Shown here piece by piece: positions 1 to 7,167 of a stretch of 64,000 nucleotides of DNA (position 1 is the first letter of the stretch; each line of letters starts with the position of its first letter). A model generated the notes under the pieces. It ran no database searches. It worked only from the letters and a program-made list of their open reading frames with translations, and was not told the origin of the DNA. Origin of the DNA: Massilia timonae CCUG 45783 (lineage in GTDB: Bacteria; Pseudomonadota; Gammaproteobacteria; Burkholderiales; Burkholderiaceae_D); the NCBI RefSeq assembly GCF_000315425.1, contig NZ_JH992922.1, positions 305,138 through 369,137 of the forward strand. The letters are read 5' to 3'. A program made the translations under genes and the position numbers.

Positions 1-1874
1 CAATCGATCATGCTCACCACGCGCGGCACGCGGATGCGGCGCGTCACCGGCTCCACGCTCACCTCGACGAAGTGGGCCGCATAGCTCATCGACACGAAGT
101 CCGGATACACCGGCCCCGCCGGCGCCGGCATGCCGCCCTGCAGGCGGCCGTAGACGGCGTCCGGCTGGCCCGGCGCCTTGCGCCGCACCTCGGCCTCGAT
201 GCGCTCGCGCTGCGCCAGCGCCAGCACCTCGGCCGGCTTCAAGGCTGCATCATGGCCAGGCGCCAGCTGCGCGAGTGCGTCCAGCAGCGCCTGCGCGGCT
301 TCGTCCGCCGCCGGCGCCACGCTGGCCGTGCCCCAGGAGCCGGCGGTCAGGTGCTGCGGCGCGCCGCGCGTGTCGCCGATCTGGATCACCAGCGCCCGCG
401 GATCGACCCGGAGCCGGCGCGCCAGCACGTTGGCGATCGCGGTGCGCATCCCCTGCCCCATCTCGTGGCCGGCCACCGTGAACAGGATGCGGCCATCGCG
501 GGTGGCGGCGATGCGCGCGATCGCCGGACTGGTGGCGGCCTTGTAGGCGCCGCAGGCCACGCCCCAGCCGATGGCGGCGCCGTCCGCCGCCTTCATCGAG
601 CCCGGGCGCGCATCGCGCCGGCTCCAGCCGAAACGGCGCGCGCCTTCGCGCAGGCATTCGGCCATGAAGCGCGAGGACAGCGGCTTGCCGGTGAGCGCGT
701 CGGCCTGCGTATCGTTGCGCAGCCTCAGTTCAACCGGATCGATGCCCAGTTGCCCGGCCAGTTCATCCACCGCCGATTCGAAGGCGAACGCCGCCGGATG
801 CTCGAACGGCGCGCGCATATAGCCCGGCGTCTGCACGTCGGTGCGCACCAGCCGCTCGCGGCCGCGGAAATTCGGGATGCCATACAGGCGCGCGCTCATG
901 TCGGCGTACGAGGCCGGGAACAGGTCGTGGCGCGAAGTCTGCTGGTCGGCTTCGTGGATCGCCGCCAGAATCTTGCCGGAGGCGTCGGCGCCCAGCTGGA
1001 TGCGGTGGCGGCTGGCCGGGCGGAAGCTGGCGTCGTGGAACAGCTGGCTGCGCGGCACCACCAGCTTGACCGGCTGGCCGAGCTTGCGCGCCGCCACCGC
1101 CGCCAGCAGGGTCTGCATCTGCAGCGAGTTCTTGAGGCCGAAGCCGCCGCCGCACTGCGGCGAGATCACGTCGATGCGCGCCGGATCGAGGTTCAGCTGG
1201 CGCGCCAGCCCGTAGCGGATCGCCCCGCTGTTCTGCGTGCCCTCGTGGATCACCAGCACGCCCTTGCGCCACTCGGCCACGGTCGACACCAGCTCGATCG
1301 GGTTCTGGTGCTGGGGCGGGTGCAGGTACTCGGCATCGAGCTTGTGGGCCGCGCCGGCGTAGGCGGCGTCGGCGTCGCCCGCCACCTTGTCGGCGAACAT
1401 CTGCTGCGGCAGCGGCGAACCCTGTTGCGGCACGATGTCCCTGGCCGGCGCGTCCAGCGTCACCTGGAATGGCTGTTCTTCGTACTTCGCGCGGATCAGG
1501 GAGGCCGCTTCGAGCGCCGCCTCCAGCGTGTCGGCCACCACCAGCGCGATCGGCTGGCCGCGATACGCGATTCCTGACTCCAGCATCGGCTGCATGCTCT
1601 GGAAGGCGAAGCCGCCGCCCAGCACGTGGCCGGCCGGCTTGTACTCGCCCATGTCGGCGTGGGTCAGCACCAGCCGCACGCCCCCTACCTCCCGTGCGGC
1701 CCGGGTATCGATGGAGCGCACCTCGCCGCGGTTGATGGTGGACACCGCCAGCGCCGCATGCAGCATGCCGGGCAGCGCCTGGTCGGCCGCGTACAGCGCG
1801 GCGCCGCGGACCTTGTCGCGCGCGTCGATGCGCGGCTGGTTGGGGAAAACGGACTCATTCATATTCATGCTCAT
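1..1874 (-). CDS. paoC: PaoC-like molybdopterin-binding large subunit of periplasmic aldehyde oxidoreductase (partial)
   Basis: Read on the minus strand this frame stays open for about 624 codons and runs off the left edge, so the C-terminus, including the expected catalytic Glu, is not visible. It belongs to the xanthine dehydrogenase / aldehyde oxidase molybdopterin subunits, which oxidise aldehydes or N-heterocycles and pass electrons to the Fe-S and FAD subunits. Visible family motifs are QCGGGFGLKNS, an RAPFEHPAAFAFES block and GHEMGQGMRT, which contact the molybdenum cofactor. There is no signal peptide; a partner with a Tat signal (2872-3510) would carry it out. The ATG at 1874 follows the FAD-subunit stop by one base, and an AGGA-type ribosome site lies inside that upstream gene. 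The substrate cannot be read from sequence. Confidence 0.9.
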   Translation of the reverse strand, partial: MSMNMNESVFPNQPRIDARDKVRGAALYAADQALPGMLHAALAVSTINRGEVRSIDTRAAREVGGVRLVLTHADMGEYKPAGHVLGGGFAFQSMQPMLESGIAYRGQPIALVVADTLEAALEAASLIRAKYEEQPFQVTLDAPARDIVPQQGSPLPQQMFADKVAGDADAAYAGAAHKLDAEYLHPPQHQNPIELVSTVAEWRKGVLVIHEGTQNSGAIRYGLARQLNLDPARIDVISPQCGGGFGLKNSLQMQTLLAAVAARKLGQPVKLVVPRSQLFHDASFRPASRHRIQLGADASGKILAAIHEADQQTSRHDLFPASYADMSARLYGIPNFRGRERLVRTDVQTPGYMRAPFEHPAAFAFESAVDELAGQLGIDPVELRLRNDTQADALTGKPLSSRFMAECLREGARRFGWSRRDARPGSMKAADGAAIGWGVACGAYKAATSPAIARIAATRDGRILFTVAGHEMGQGMRTAIANVLARRLRVDPRALVIQIGDTRGAPQHLTAGSWGTASVAPAADEAAQALLDALAQLAPGHDAALKPAEVLALAQRERIEAEVRRKAPGQPDAVYGRLQGGMPAPAGPVYPDFVSMSYAAHFVEVSVEPVTRRIRVPRVVSMID

Positions 1875-1875
1875 C

Positions 1876-2868
1876 TCAAGTCCTCTGTGCTGCGATCATC
1901 AGCGCATCGGCCACCGTGCGGGCGCCGAGCTCGATGCGGAAGGCGTTGTGGTGTCCGGCCCTGGCATCCGCGAAGGCGGCGAAGCCGGCCGCCAGCGCCG
2001 TCTCGACCGTGAGTTCGCGGCCGGCCAGGCCCTGCTCGGCCAGGCGCGCGCGCCACGGCTTGGTGGCGACGCCGCCCAGCGCGATGCGCGCCTGTTCGAC
2101 GCGGCTGCCGTTCATCGTCAGGGCCACCGCGGCGGAACTGAGGGCGAAGGCATACGATTCGCGGTCGCGGATCTTGTGATAGGTCGAGGCGCGCCCGAGC
2201 GGCGTGACCGGCACCCGGATGCGGGTGATGATCTCGCCTGGCGCCAGGGTGGTCTCGAGGTCGGGCCGGTCGCCCGGCAGCCGGTGCAGCGCCTCGACCG
2301 GGATGCTGCGCACGCCGTCCGGGCCCAGCACGTCGAGCACGGCGTCGAAGGCGACCAGGGCGACGGCGAAGTCGCCGGGATAGGTGGCGATGCAGCTCGG
2401 GCTGGTGCCCAGCAGGGCGTGGCCGCGGTCGATGCCGCCGAGCGCCGCGCAGCCGCTGCCCGGCGTGCGCTTGTTGCAGGCGAACGGCTCGCCGCCGCGG
2501 AAATAAGCGCAGCGCGTGCGCTGCAGCACGTTGCCGCCCAGGCTGGCCATATTGCGCAGCTGCTGCGAAGCTGCACGCCACAGCGACTCGGACAGCGCCG
2601 GATACTCCTTGACCAGGCGCGGGTCGGCCGCCACGTCGCTCATGCGCGCCAGGCTGCCGAACACCAGCTCGCGCGCGCCGGACGTGTCGAAGGCGCGCAA
2701 TTGTTCGATCGCGTTGATGTCGACGATGGCGGGCGGACGCTCGACGCCCAGCTTCATCAAGTCGTACAGGGTGGTGCCGCCGGCCATCAGGCGCGCTTCC
2801 GGATAGGCGGCCATCGCTTGCACGGCCTGCTCGGGCGAGCGCGCACGGATCAGGGTGAATTCACGCAT
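1876..2868 (-). CDS. paoB: PaoB-like FAD-binding subunit of aldehyde oxidoreductase
   Basis: 330 aa, CO-dehydrogenase flavoprotein fold. The N-terminal FAD motif AGGTTLYDLMKLG is clear, and the C-terminal half is the usual flavoprotein C domain. Residues around 105-130 carry a cysteine-rich insertion (TRCAYFRGGEPFACNKR then GSGCAAL). This matches the extra [4Fe-4S] loop that separates E. coli PaoB from ordinary xanthine dehydrogenase FAD subunits. The gene is the middle member of a three-gene operon: its start lies 3 bases after the Fe-S subunit stop, and its own stop is one base before the large-subunit ATG. It should relay electrons between the Fe-S centres and the final acceptor. Family assignment is firm; the PaoB subtype rests on the Cys loop. 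Confidence 0.93.
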   Translation of the reverse strand: MREFTLIRARSPEQAVQAMAAYPEARLMAGGTTLYDLMKLGVERPPAIVDINAIEQLRAFDTSGARELVFGSLARMSDVAADPRLVKEYPALSESLWRAASQQLRNMASLGGNVLQRTRCAYFRGGEPFACNKRTPGSGCAALGGIDRGHALLGTSPSCIATYPGDFAVALVAFDAVLDVLGPDGVRSIPVEALHRLPGDRPDLETTLAPGEIITRIRVPVTPLGRASTYHKIRDRESYAFALSSAAVALTMNGSRVEQARIALGGVATKPWRARLAEQGLAGRELTVETALAAGFAAFADARAGHHNAFRIELGARTVADALMIAAQRT

Positions 2869-2871
2869 GGT

Positions 2872-3510
2872 TCACGCCTTTCCCATCTCGCCGGCGGCCT
2901 GGCCGATGGCGGCCACGATGCCGTTGTAGGCGCCGCAGCGGCACAGGTTGCCGCTCATGTACTCCTTGATGCGTTCCGGCGAACCCGCGTTACCCTCGCC
3001 CACGCAGGCGATCGCCGCCATGATCTGGCCCGGGGTGCAGTAACCGCACTGCAGGGCGTCGTGGTCGATGAAGGCTTGCTGCATCGGGTGCAGGCTGCCG
3101 TCGGGCCGCTGCAGGCCTTCGATGGTGTCGACCCGGCGGCCCTCGAGCTGCAGCGCCGGCGTCAGGCACGCCACGACGCGGCGGCCGTCGACGTGGATGG
3201 TGCAGGCGCCGCACTGGCCGTGGTCGCAGCCCTTCTTGGCGCCGGTGAGCGCCAGCCGCTCGCGCAGCAGGTCGAGCGCCGACGTCCTGGGGTCGACCGT
3301 CAGCGCGCGCTGCTGGCCGTTGACCACGAAGCTGAGCGGGACGCCGCCGGCGTGGACTTCCGGCGCGGCATCCGCAGGCTGGGCCTGGGCCGGGGCGGCG
3401 TTGGCGGCCCCGCTCGCCGCGGCGACCGACAGCACCGACAGCACGAACTCGCGCCGGTTGACCTGTGCGCCATGGGCAGTCGGGATGGATGGATCGGGGC
3501 CGGTCGTCAT
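2872..3510 (-). CDS. paoA: PaoA-like [2Fe-2S] subunit with Tat signal
   Basis: 212 aa. Residues 18-45 form a twin-arginine signal (NRREFVLSVLSVAAASGAA), so the assembled complex is probably exported folded to the periplasm, as for E. coli PaoABC. A plant-type ferredoxin domain (CDHGQCGACTIHVDG, about 105-120) and an alpha-helical [2Fe-2S] domain (LQCGYCTPGQ and NLCRCGAY) follow, the standard pair of clusters of xanthine dehydrogenase small subunits. A strong AAGGAG ribosome site precedes the ATG. It is first in the operon and divergent from the diguanylate cyclase; the 150-base gap should hold both promoters. No PaoD/XdhC-type maturation factor is visible here; it may lie beyond the left edge. 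Confidence 0.94.
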   Translation of the reverse strand: MTTGPDPSIPTAHGAQVNRREFVLSVLSVAAASGAANAAPAQAQPADAAPEVHAGGVPLSFVVNGQQRALTVDPRTSALDLLRERLALTGAKKGCDHGQCGACTIHVDGRRVVACLTPALQLEGRRVDTIEGLQRPDGSLHPMQQAFIDHDALQCGYCTPGQIMAAIACVGEGNAGSPERIKEYMSGNLCRCGAYNGIVAAIGQAAGEMGKA

Positions 3511-3663
3511 GGCGAACTCCTTCTGTGTGGAATGGGGTATTGCCGGGAATGTAGACCAAGCGTCCCGTGCACACGAGCCGCACGAAAAGAAAAGGCAACA
3601 ACTGCGCAGGATCAGGCAAGCGGGGGCGCGCCGGCGCAGTCCGGCGACAGGATTTTCTTTCTA

Positions 3664-5289
3664 ATGGCACAATTTTTGGACAGCATTGCTACCTTATGCA
3701 TCGCAACCCTGTTTTGGCGAGGCGCATTGAATTCTTCCACCGACAGCCTGGATAACCACGTCGAACGCCTGAGCGGCAAGCGGCGCCCGGTCGTGCGCCT
3801 GGTGGTGGCGGCCACCGCCCTGGGCTGCAGCCTGCTGGTCGCGTTCGCGGCCTGGTTCATCTGGTCGTCGCGGCACACGCAGATCCGGCAGACCGAAGTG
3901 GCGACCTCGAACGTGGCGCGCATGGTCGGCGTCCAGGTCGAGACCGCGATGAAGGCCACCACCATGGCCCTGGCGAACGTGGTCGAACGGGTGGAGCACG
4001 ACGGCACCGACGCGGCCGCGCTGAAGCGGCTGCAAGCCCACCTGGTCGTGCTGACCAGGACCACGCCCGAGCTGCACGGGATCTTCGTGTTCGCCGCCGA
4101 CGGCCGCTGGCTCGCGTCTTCGCTGACCGGCACGCGCCAGGGCGACAATTCGGACCGCGCCTATTTCGAATATCACCGCACCCATGCCAGCCGCAAGATC
4201 TACGTGGGTCATCCGGTCAGGAGCCGCTCCACCGGGGTCTGGGTGCTACCGATCTCGCGCCGCATCGACCACCCCGACGGCAGCTTCGCCGGCGTGGCGC
4301 TGGTGACCCTGAAGGTGAATTTCTTCGAACGCATCTACGACGAACTGGACGTCGGCAAGACCGGCACGGTGCTGCTGGCGCTGGAAGACGGCACGGTGGT
4401 CTACCGCCGCCCTTTCGACGACAAGCTGATCGGCACCAACCTGGCGGGCGGCGTGGTGTTCAAGGCCGTCAAGGAGAACGCGGTCGGCTCGGACTTCCTG
4501 GTCGCCCGGATCGACAATATCGAGCGGCTGTACAGTTACCGGCGGGTCGACGACTTCGCCTTCGTGATCGCCGTCGGCCAGACCAGGGCCGAGCTGCTCG
4601 GCCCCTGGAAACGGGCGAGCCTGCTGATCGGCGCGGCGGTGCTCCTGATCGCCGCCACGTTCGCCGTCTTCGCCCGCAAGCTGATCCGGCAATTCATCAT
4701 CCGCGACCGGCTCGACCAGAAGCTGCGCGCCTATTCGCAAGACCTGCGGCGCGACAATCTCGGCCTGCAGGAGCTGGCCCATACCGACAAGCTGACGCGG
4801 CTGGCCAACCGGCGCCGCTTCGACGACGTGCTCGCGCACGAGCTGCGCCATGCGCGGCTCGCCGGCACCCCGACCGCCCTGCTGCTGCTGGATGTGGACT
4901 ACTTCAAGAAATTCAATGACCGCTACGGCCATCCGGCCGGCGACGCCTGCCTGCGCGAGGTGGCCCGCATCCTGGCGGCCCAGGTCAACCGCAACCGCGA
5001 CCTGCCGGCACGCTACGGCGGCGAGGAATTCGCGGTGATCCTGCCGGATACCGAACTGGCCGGCGCGATGGCGGTGGCGGAACGGCTGCGCCATGAGATC
5101 CAGGCCCTGCAGCTGCCGCACCAGGACTCGCCGGCCGGCGTCGTCACGGCCAGCATCGGCGCCGCCGTGCTGGTCCGGGCTTCCGGCGGCGATGCCGACC
5201 CGGGAGAGCTCATCGCACACGCCGACCGGCATCTGTACGACGCCAAGCATGCGGGCCGCAACCGGGTCGCCGGCGGCCTGGCGGAATGA
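3664..5289 (+). CDS. Membrane diguanylate cyclase with periplasmic Cache-type sensor
   Basis: About 541 aa from the ATG at 3664, chosen because an AGGA ribosome site lies upstream and the protein proper begins there; an in-frame TTG at 3727 is an alternative. A transmembrane helix at about 42-67 is followed by a periplasmic dCache-like sensor with a second helix at about 318-338. The C-terminal GGDEF domain has LTRLANRRRFDD, DVDYFKKFNDRYGHPAGD and an intact GGEEF active site (residues 452-456). An RNRD inhibitory site lies exactly five residues before it, so the enzyme should make c-di-GMP from GTP under product feedback. The frame is open far upstream on this strand, but that part only shadows the aldehyde oxidoreductase genes. 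Confidence 0.92.
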   Translation: MAQFLDSIATLCIATLFWRGALNSSTDSLDNHVERLSGKRRPVVRLVVAATALGCSLLVAFAAWFIWSSRHTQIRQTEVATSNVARMVGVQVETAMKATTMALANVVERVEHDGTDAAALKRLQAHLVVLTRTTPELHGIFVFAADGRWLASSLTGTRQGDNSDRAYFEYHRTHASRKIYVGHPVRSRSTGVWVLPISRRIDHPDGSFAGVALVTLKVNFFERIYDELDVGKTGTVLLALEDGTVVYRRPFDDKLIGTNLAGGVVFKAVKENAVGSDFLVARIDNIERLYSYRRVDDFAFVIAVGQTRAELLGPWKRASLLIGAAVLLIAATFAVFARKLIRQFIIRDRLDQKLRAYSQDLRRDNLGLQELAHTDKLTRLANRRRFDDVLAHELRHARLAGTPTALLLLDVDYFKKFNDRYGHPAGDACLREVARILAAQVNRNRDLPARYGGEEFAVILPDTELAGAMAVAERLRHEIQALQLPHQDSPAGVVTASIGAAVLVRASGGDADPGELIAHADRHLYDAKHAGRNRVAGGLAE

Positions 5290-5292
5290 AGC

Positions 5293-5475
5293 GGCGCCCG
5301 CGCTAGCGCGACGCCGTCGATGAACGTGGTGGCCTGGAATGGCGCGATCGCGGGCGGCGGCCTGCTCGGCGGTTTCCTGCTCGACCGCTGGGGCGCCGCC
5401 TCGTTCCCGTGGTCGACCGCGGCGCTGGCGGCGCTCGGCTTCGCGATCGCCTGGTCGAGCGGCACGCATGGCTTC
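5293..5475 (+). pseudogene. C-terminal remnant of an MFS transporter
   Basis: Directly after the cyclase stop, about 55 codons translate into what looks like the last two helices of a DHA1-family MFS drug/sugar exporter (NVVAWNGAIAGGGLLGGFLLDRWG, then PWSTAALAALGFAIAW). No MFS N-terminal part exists upstream; the cyclase occupies that space. An ATG at 5320 could start a 74-residue frame, but that frame runs on through a terminator hairpin, which suggests it is not a designed gene. I read it as a deletion relic. A chance similarity in GC-rich hydrophobic code is possible but less likely given the GGxLxDRxG motif. Confidence 0.55.
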
Positions 5476-5520
5476 CGGCCGGGCGCGCGCTCGGGCCCGG
5501 CCGGAAGCCATGCGTGCCGC
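5459..5520. terminator. Perfect 26-bp hairpin, bidirectional terminator candidate
   Basis: Bases 5459-5484 pair perfectly with 5495-5520 around a 10-base loop. The hairpin touches the stop codon of the minus-strand nucleotidase (5521-5523) and lies between convergent units. There is no U-run of note on either side, so it may act as an mRNA-protecting stem or a factor-assisted terminator. Confidence 0.6.
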
Positions 5521-6219
5521 TCAGGCGGCCAGGCCGCGCAATGAAGCGACGATATCGTGCAGGCTGGCGACTTCGCAGCTCGGGATCGCCTGCGAGTCGT
5601 TGGCCAGGCGGCCGGGATTGAACCAGCAGCTCTCGATGCCGAAACGGTTGGCGCCGAGGATGTCGGCGTCCAGGCGGTCGCCGACGATCACGGTCTCGTG
5701 CTTGGCGAAGCTGCGCGCCATCTTGCTGGTGAACTCGAAGAAGCGGCTGTCGGGCTTGGCGAAGCCGCAGGCTTCGGAAGTGGCGACGAAGGACAGGTGG
5801 GGCTGCAGCCCCGAGCTGGCGATGCGGCGGTGCTGGATCTGGTGCGCGCCGTTGGTGATGATGCCCACTTCGCCGATGCCGGCCAGGGTGTCGCACAGCT
5901 GGGCGGCGCCGTCGACCAGCACCACGGTGTCGGCCAGCGATTCCACGTACAGGTCGCTGGCGCGCTGCGGATCGATCTCGATGCCGTTGTCCGCGAAGGT
6001 CTTGCGGAAGCGCTCGACCTTGAGGAAATCCTTGGTGACGGCGCCTTGTTCAAACAGGCGCCACAGCGCGAGATTGGTCGCCTGGTATTGCTGGAACAAG
6101 GCGCCGACCTGCTCGCGCACGCCCAGCTGCTCCATGGTGCGCATGAACGAGCGCTGTTCGGAGGCGCGGAAATCGAGCAGGGTATCGTCGAGGTCGAACA
6201 GGAAGAGTCGGTGTTTCAT
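5521..6219 (-). CDS. yjjG: HAD-family nucleotidase, YjjG-like
   Basis: 232 aa from the ATG at 6219 (MKHRLFLFDLDDTLLDF); a TTG seven codons upstream is a weaker start. The four HAD motifs are visible: DLDDT near the N-terminus (nucleophile and acid Asp), a Thr in the IITNGAHQIQ block, a Lys in CGFAKPDSRFFEF, and VIVGDRLDADILGANRFG with the metal-binding Asp pair. The length and the EACGFAKPD signature match YjjG-type pyrimidine 5'-nucleotidases, which remove non-canonical nucleotides such as dUMP and 5-halo-dUMP in the cytoplasm. The substrate is inferred by family, and related YfnB/phosphatase subgroups are alternatives. Confidence 0.85.
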   Translation of the reverse strand: MKHRLFLFDLDDTLLDFRASEQRSFMRTMEQLGVREQVGALFQQYQATNLALWRLFEQGAVTKDFLKVERFRKTFADNGIEIDPQRASDLYVESLADTVVLVDGAAQLCDTLAGIGEVGIITNGAHQIQHRRIASSGLQPHLSFVATSEACGFAKPDSRFFEFTSKMARSFAKHETVIVGDRLDADILGANRFGIESCWFNPGRLANDSQAIPSCEVASLHDIVASLRGLAA

Positions 6220-6283
6220 TACGTCGGGAAGAGAGTGCAACTATTGCTTCATGGTAGCACGCTCATCCGGGACGCGCTCCGAC

Positions 6284-6478
6284 TCAGCTCGGCTTGGGAT
6301 CGGGCACCGGTTCTTCGTCGTGCGGCAGGTGCACCGGCTGGTGGTGCGGGTGCGGGGTGTCGAAGGGCTCGGGCATCGGTTCCTCGATCGGCGCCGGGTC
6401 GGGCGCGCGGTGGGCGTGGATGGGCGCGTAGGGCGGCACCCGGGTGAGGCGATGGACGGCATGAGGGGCGGCGTGCAT
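6284..6478 (-). CDS. Small Pro/His-rich hypothetical protein
   Basis: 64 aa, extremely rich in Pro, His and acidic residues, with no hydrophobic segment and no recognised domain. I accept it as a gene because a GGAG ribosome site stands 6-7 bases before its ATG, whereas the opposite strand has no such signal. It lies upstream of the nucleotidase on the same strand. The His content might bind metals, but that is speculation. It could also be a non-functional frame. Confidence 0.5.
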   Translation of the reverse strand: MHAAPHAVHRLTRVPPYAPIHAHRAPDPAPIEEPMPEPFDTPHPHHQPVHLPHDEEPVPDPKPS

Positions 6479-6596
6479 GATGCGTCTCCTTGCTGGAATG
6501 CGGTTCGGGCTACCTTATCATGCGGCCCGGCGGCGCGGCGCGCGCCGGCAGTGGGCTACAATGCGGTTTTTCCCGAACCCAGCCTTCGCGCCGCAC

Positions 6597-7115
6597 ATGG
6601 AATTTTCGATCACCACCCTGGCCCTGCTCGTCCTGACCCCGCTGCTGGTGTGGCGCATCTACAGCCGCATCAAGACGCAGATGCAGCGCCAGCGCTCGAT
6701 CGTCTCGCGCCACTACACCGGCGTGCTGGTATTCGGCGCGATGATCCTGGTGCCGCTGGCGCAGTTGTTCGACACGCCCTACAACCTGGCGGCGCTGCTG
6801 GTCGGCGCCGGCGGCGGCATCGGCTATGCCGTCTGGGGACTGAAGCTGACCCGGTTCGAGGAAACCCCGCAGGGTTACTTCTTCACGCCGCCCGCGCGCC
6901 TGGGGCTGGTGATGGCCATGATCCTGGTGGCGCGCCTGCTGTACATCGGCATCGAGGTGTATGCCAACCAGGGCAAGGGCATCCCTACCCCACGCCTGAC
7001 CGACAGCCCGCTCACCATGCTGTGCGTGGGCATCACGGCCGGTTATTTCGGCTACTACTCGGCGGCGCTGCTGCGCTGGCGGCGCCGGGTGCGCAAGGCG
7101 ATCGACCAGGTGTGA
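6597..7115 (+). CDS. Membrane protein, CcdC/DUF1453-like
   Basis: About 172 aa from the ATG at 6597 (MEFSITTLALLVLTPLLVWRIYSRIK), preferred over upstream ATGs at 6477 and 6561 because the first helix starts at once. Four to five membrane helices are predicted by eye: about 5-20, 40-58, 60-78, 100-120 and 140-160. The short helical hairpins and the RIYSRIKTQMQRQR loop resemble the CcdC/DUF1453 group of unknown function; this match is from memory and moderate. A TACAAT -10-like box lies at 6557-6562, about 35 bases before the start. The gene ends 52 bases before the convergent SMC gene, with a shared terminator between. Confidence 0.7.
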   Translation: MEFSITTLALLVLTPLLVWRIYSRIKTQMQRQRSIVSRHYTGVLVFGAMILVPLAQLFDTPYNLAALLVGAGGGIGYAVWGLKLTRFEETPQGYFFTPPARLGLVMAMILVARLLYIGIEVYANQGKGIPTPRLTDSPLTMLCVGITAGYFGYYSAALLRWRRRVRKAIDQV

Positions 7116-7138
7116 GGATCCAACCAGGATGATGCAAG

Positions 7139-7165
7139 AAGAAAGGGGCCGATGGCCCCTTTCTT
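7139..7165. terminator. Bidirectional intrinsic terminator
   Basis: A perfect 12-bp stem (7139-7150 with 7154-7165, loop GAT) rich in G/C at the core, with A-rich and T-rich ends. It can therefore terminate the plus-strand membrane protein and the minus-strand SMC gene, whose stop is three bases away. Confidence 0.85.
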
Positions 7166-7167
7166 GT

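Noticed and set aside
1387..3663. Long upstream extension of the diguanylate cyclase frame
   Set aside because: The part before 3664 is antisense to three confident aldehyde oxidoreductase genes and has no domain.
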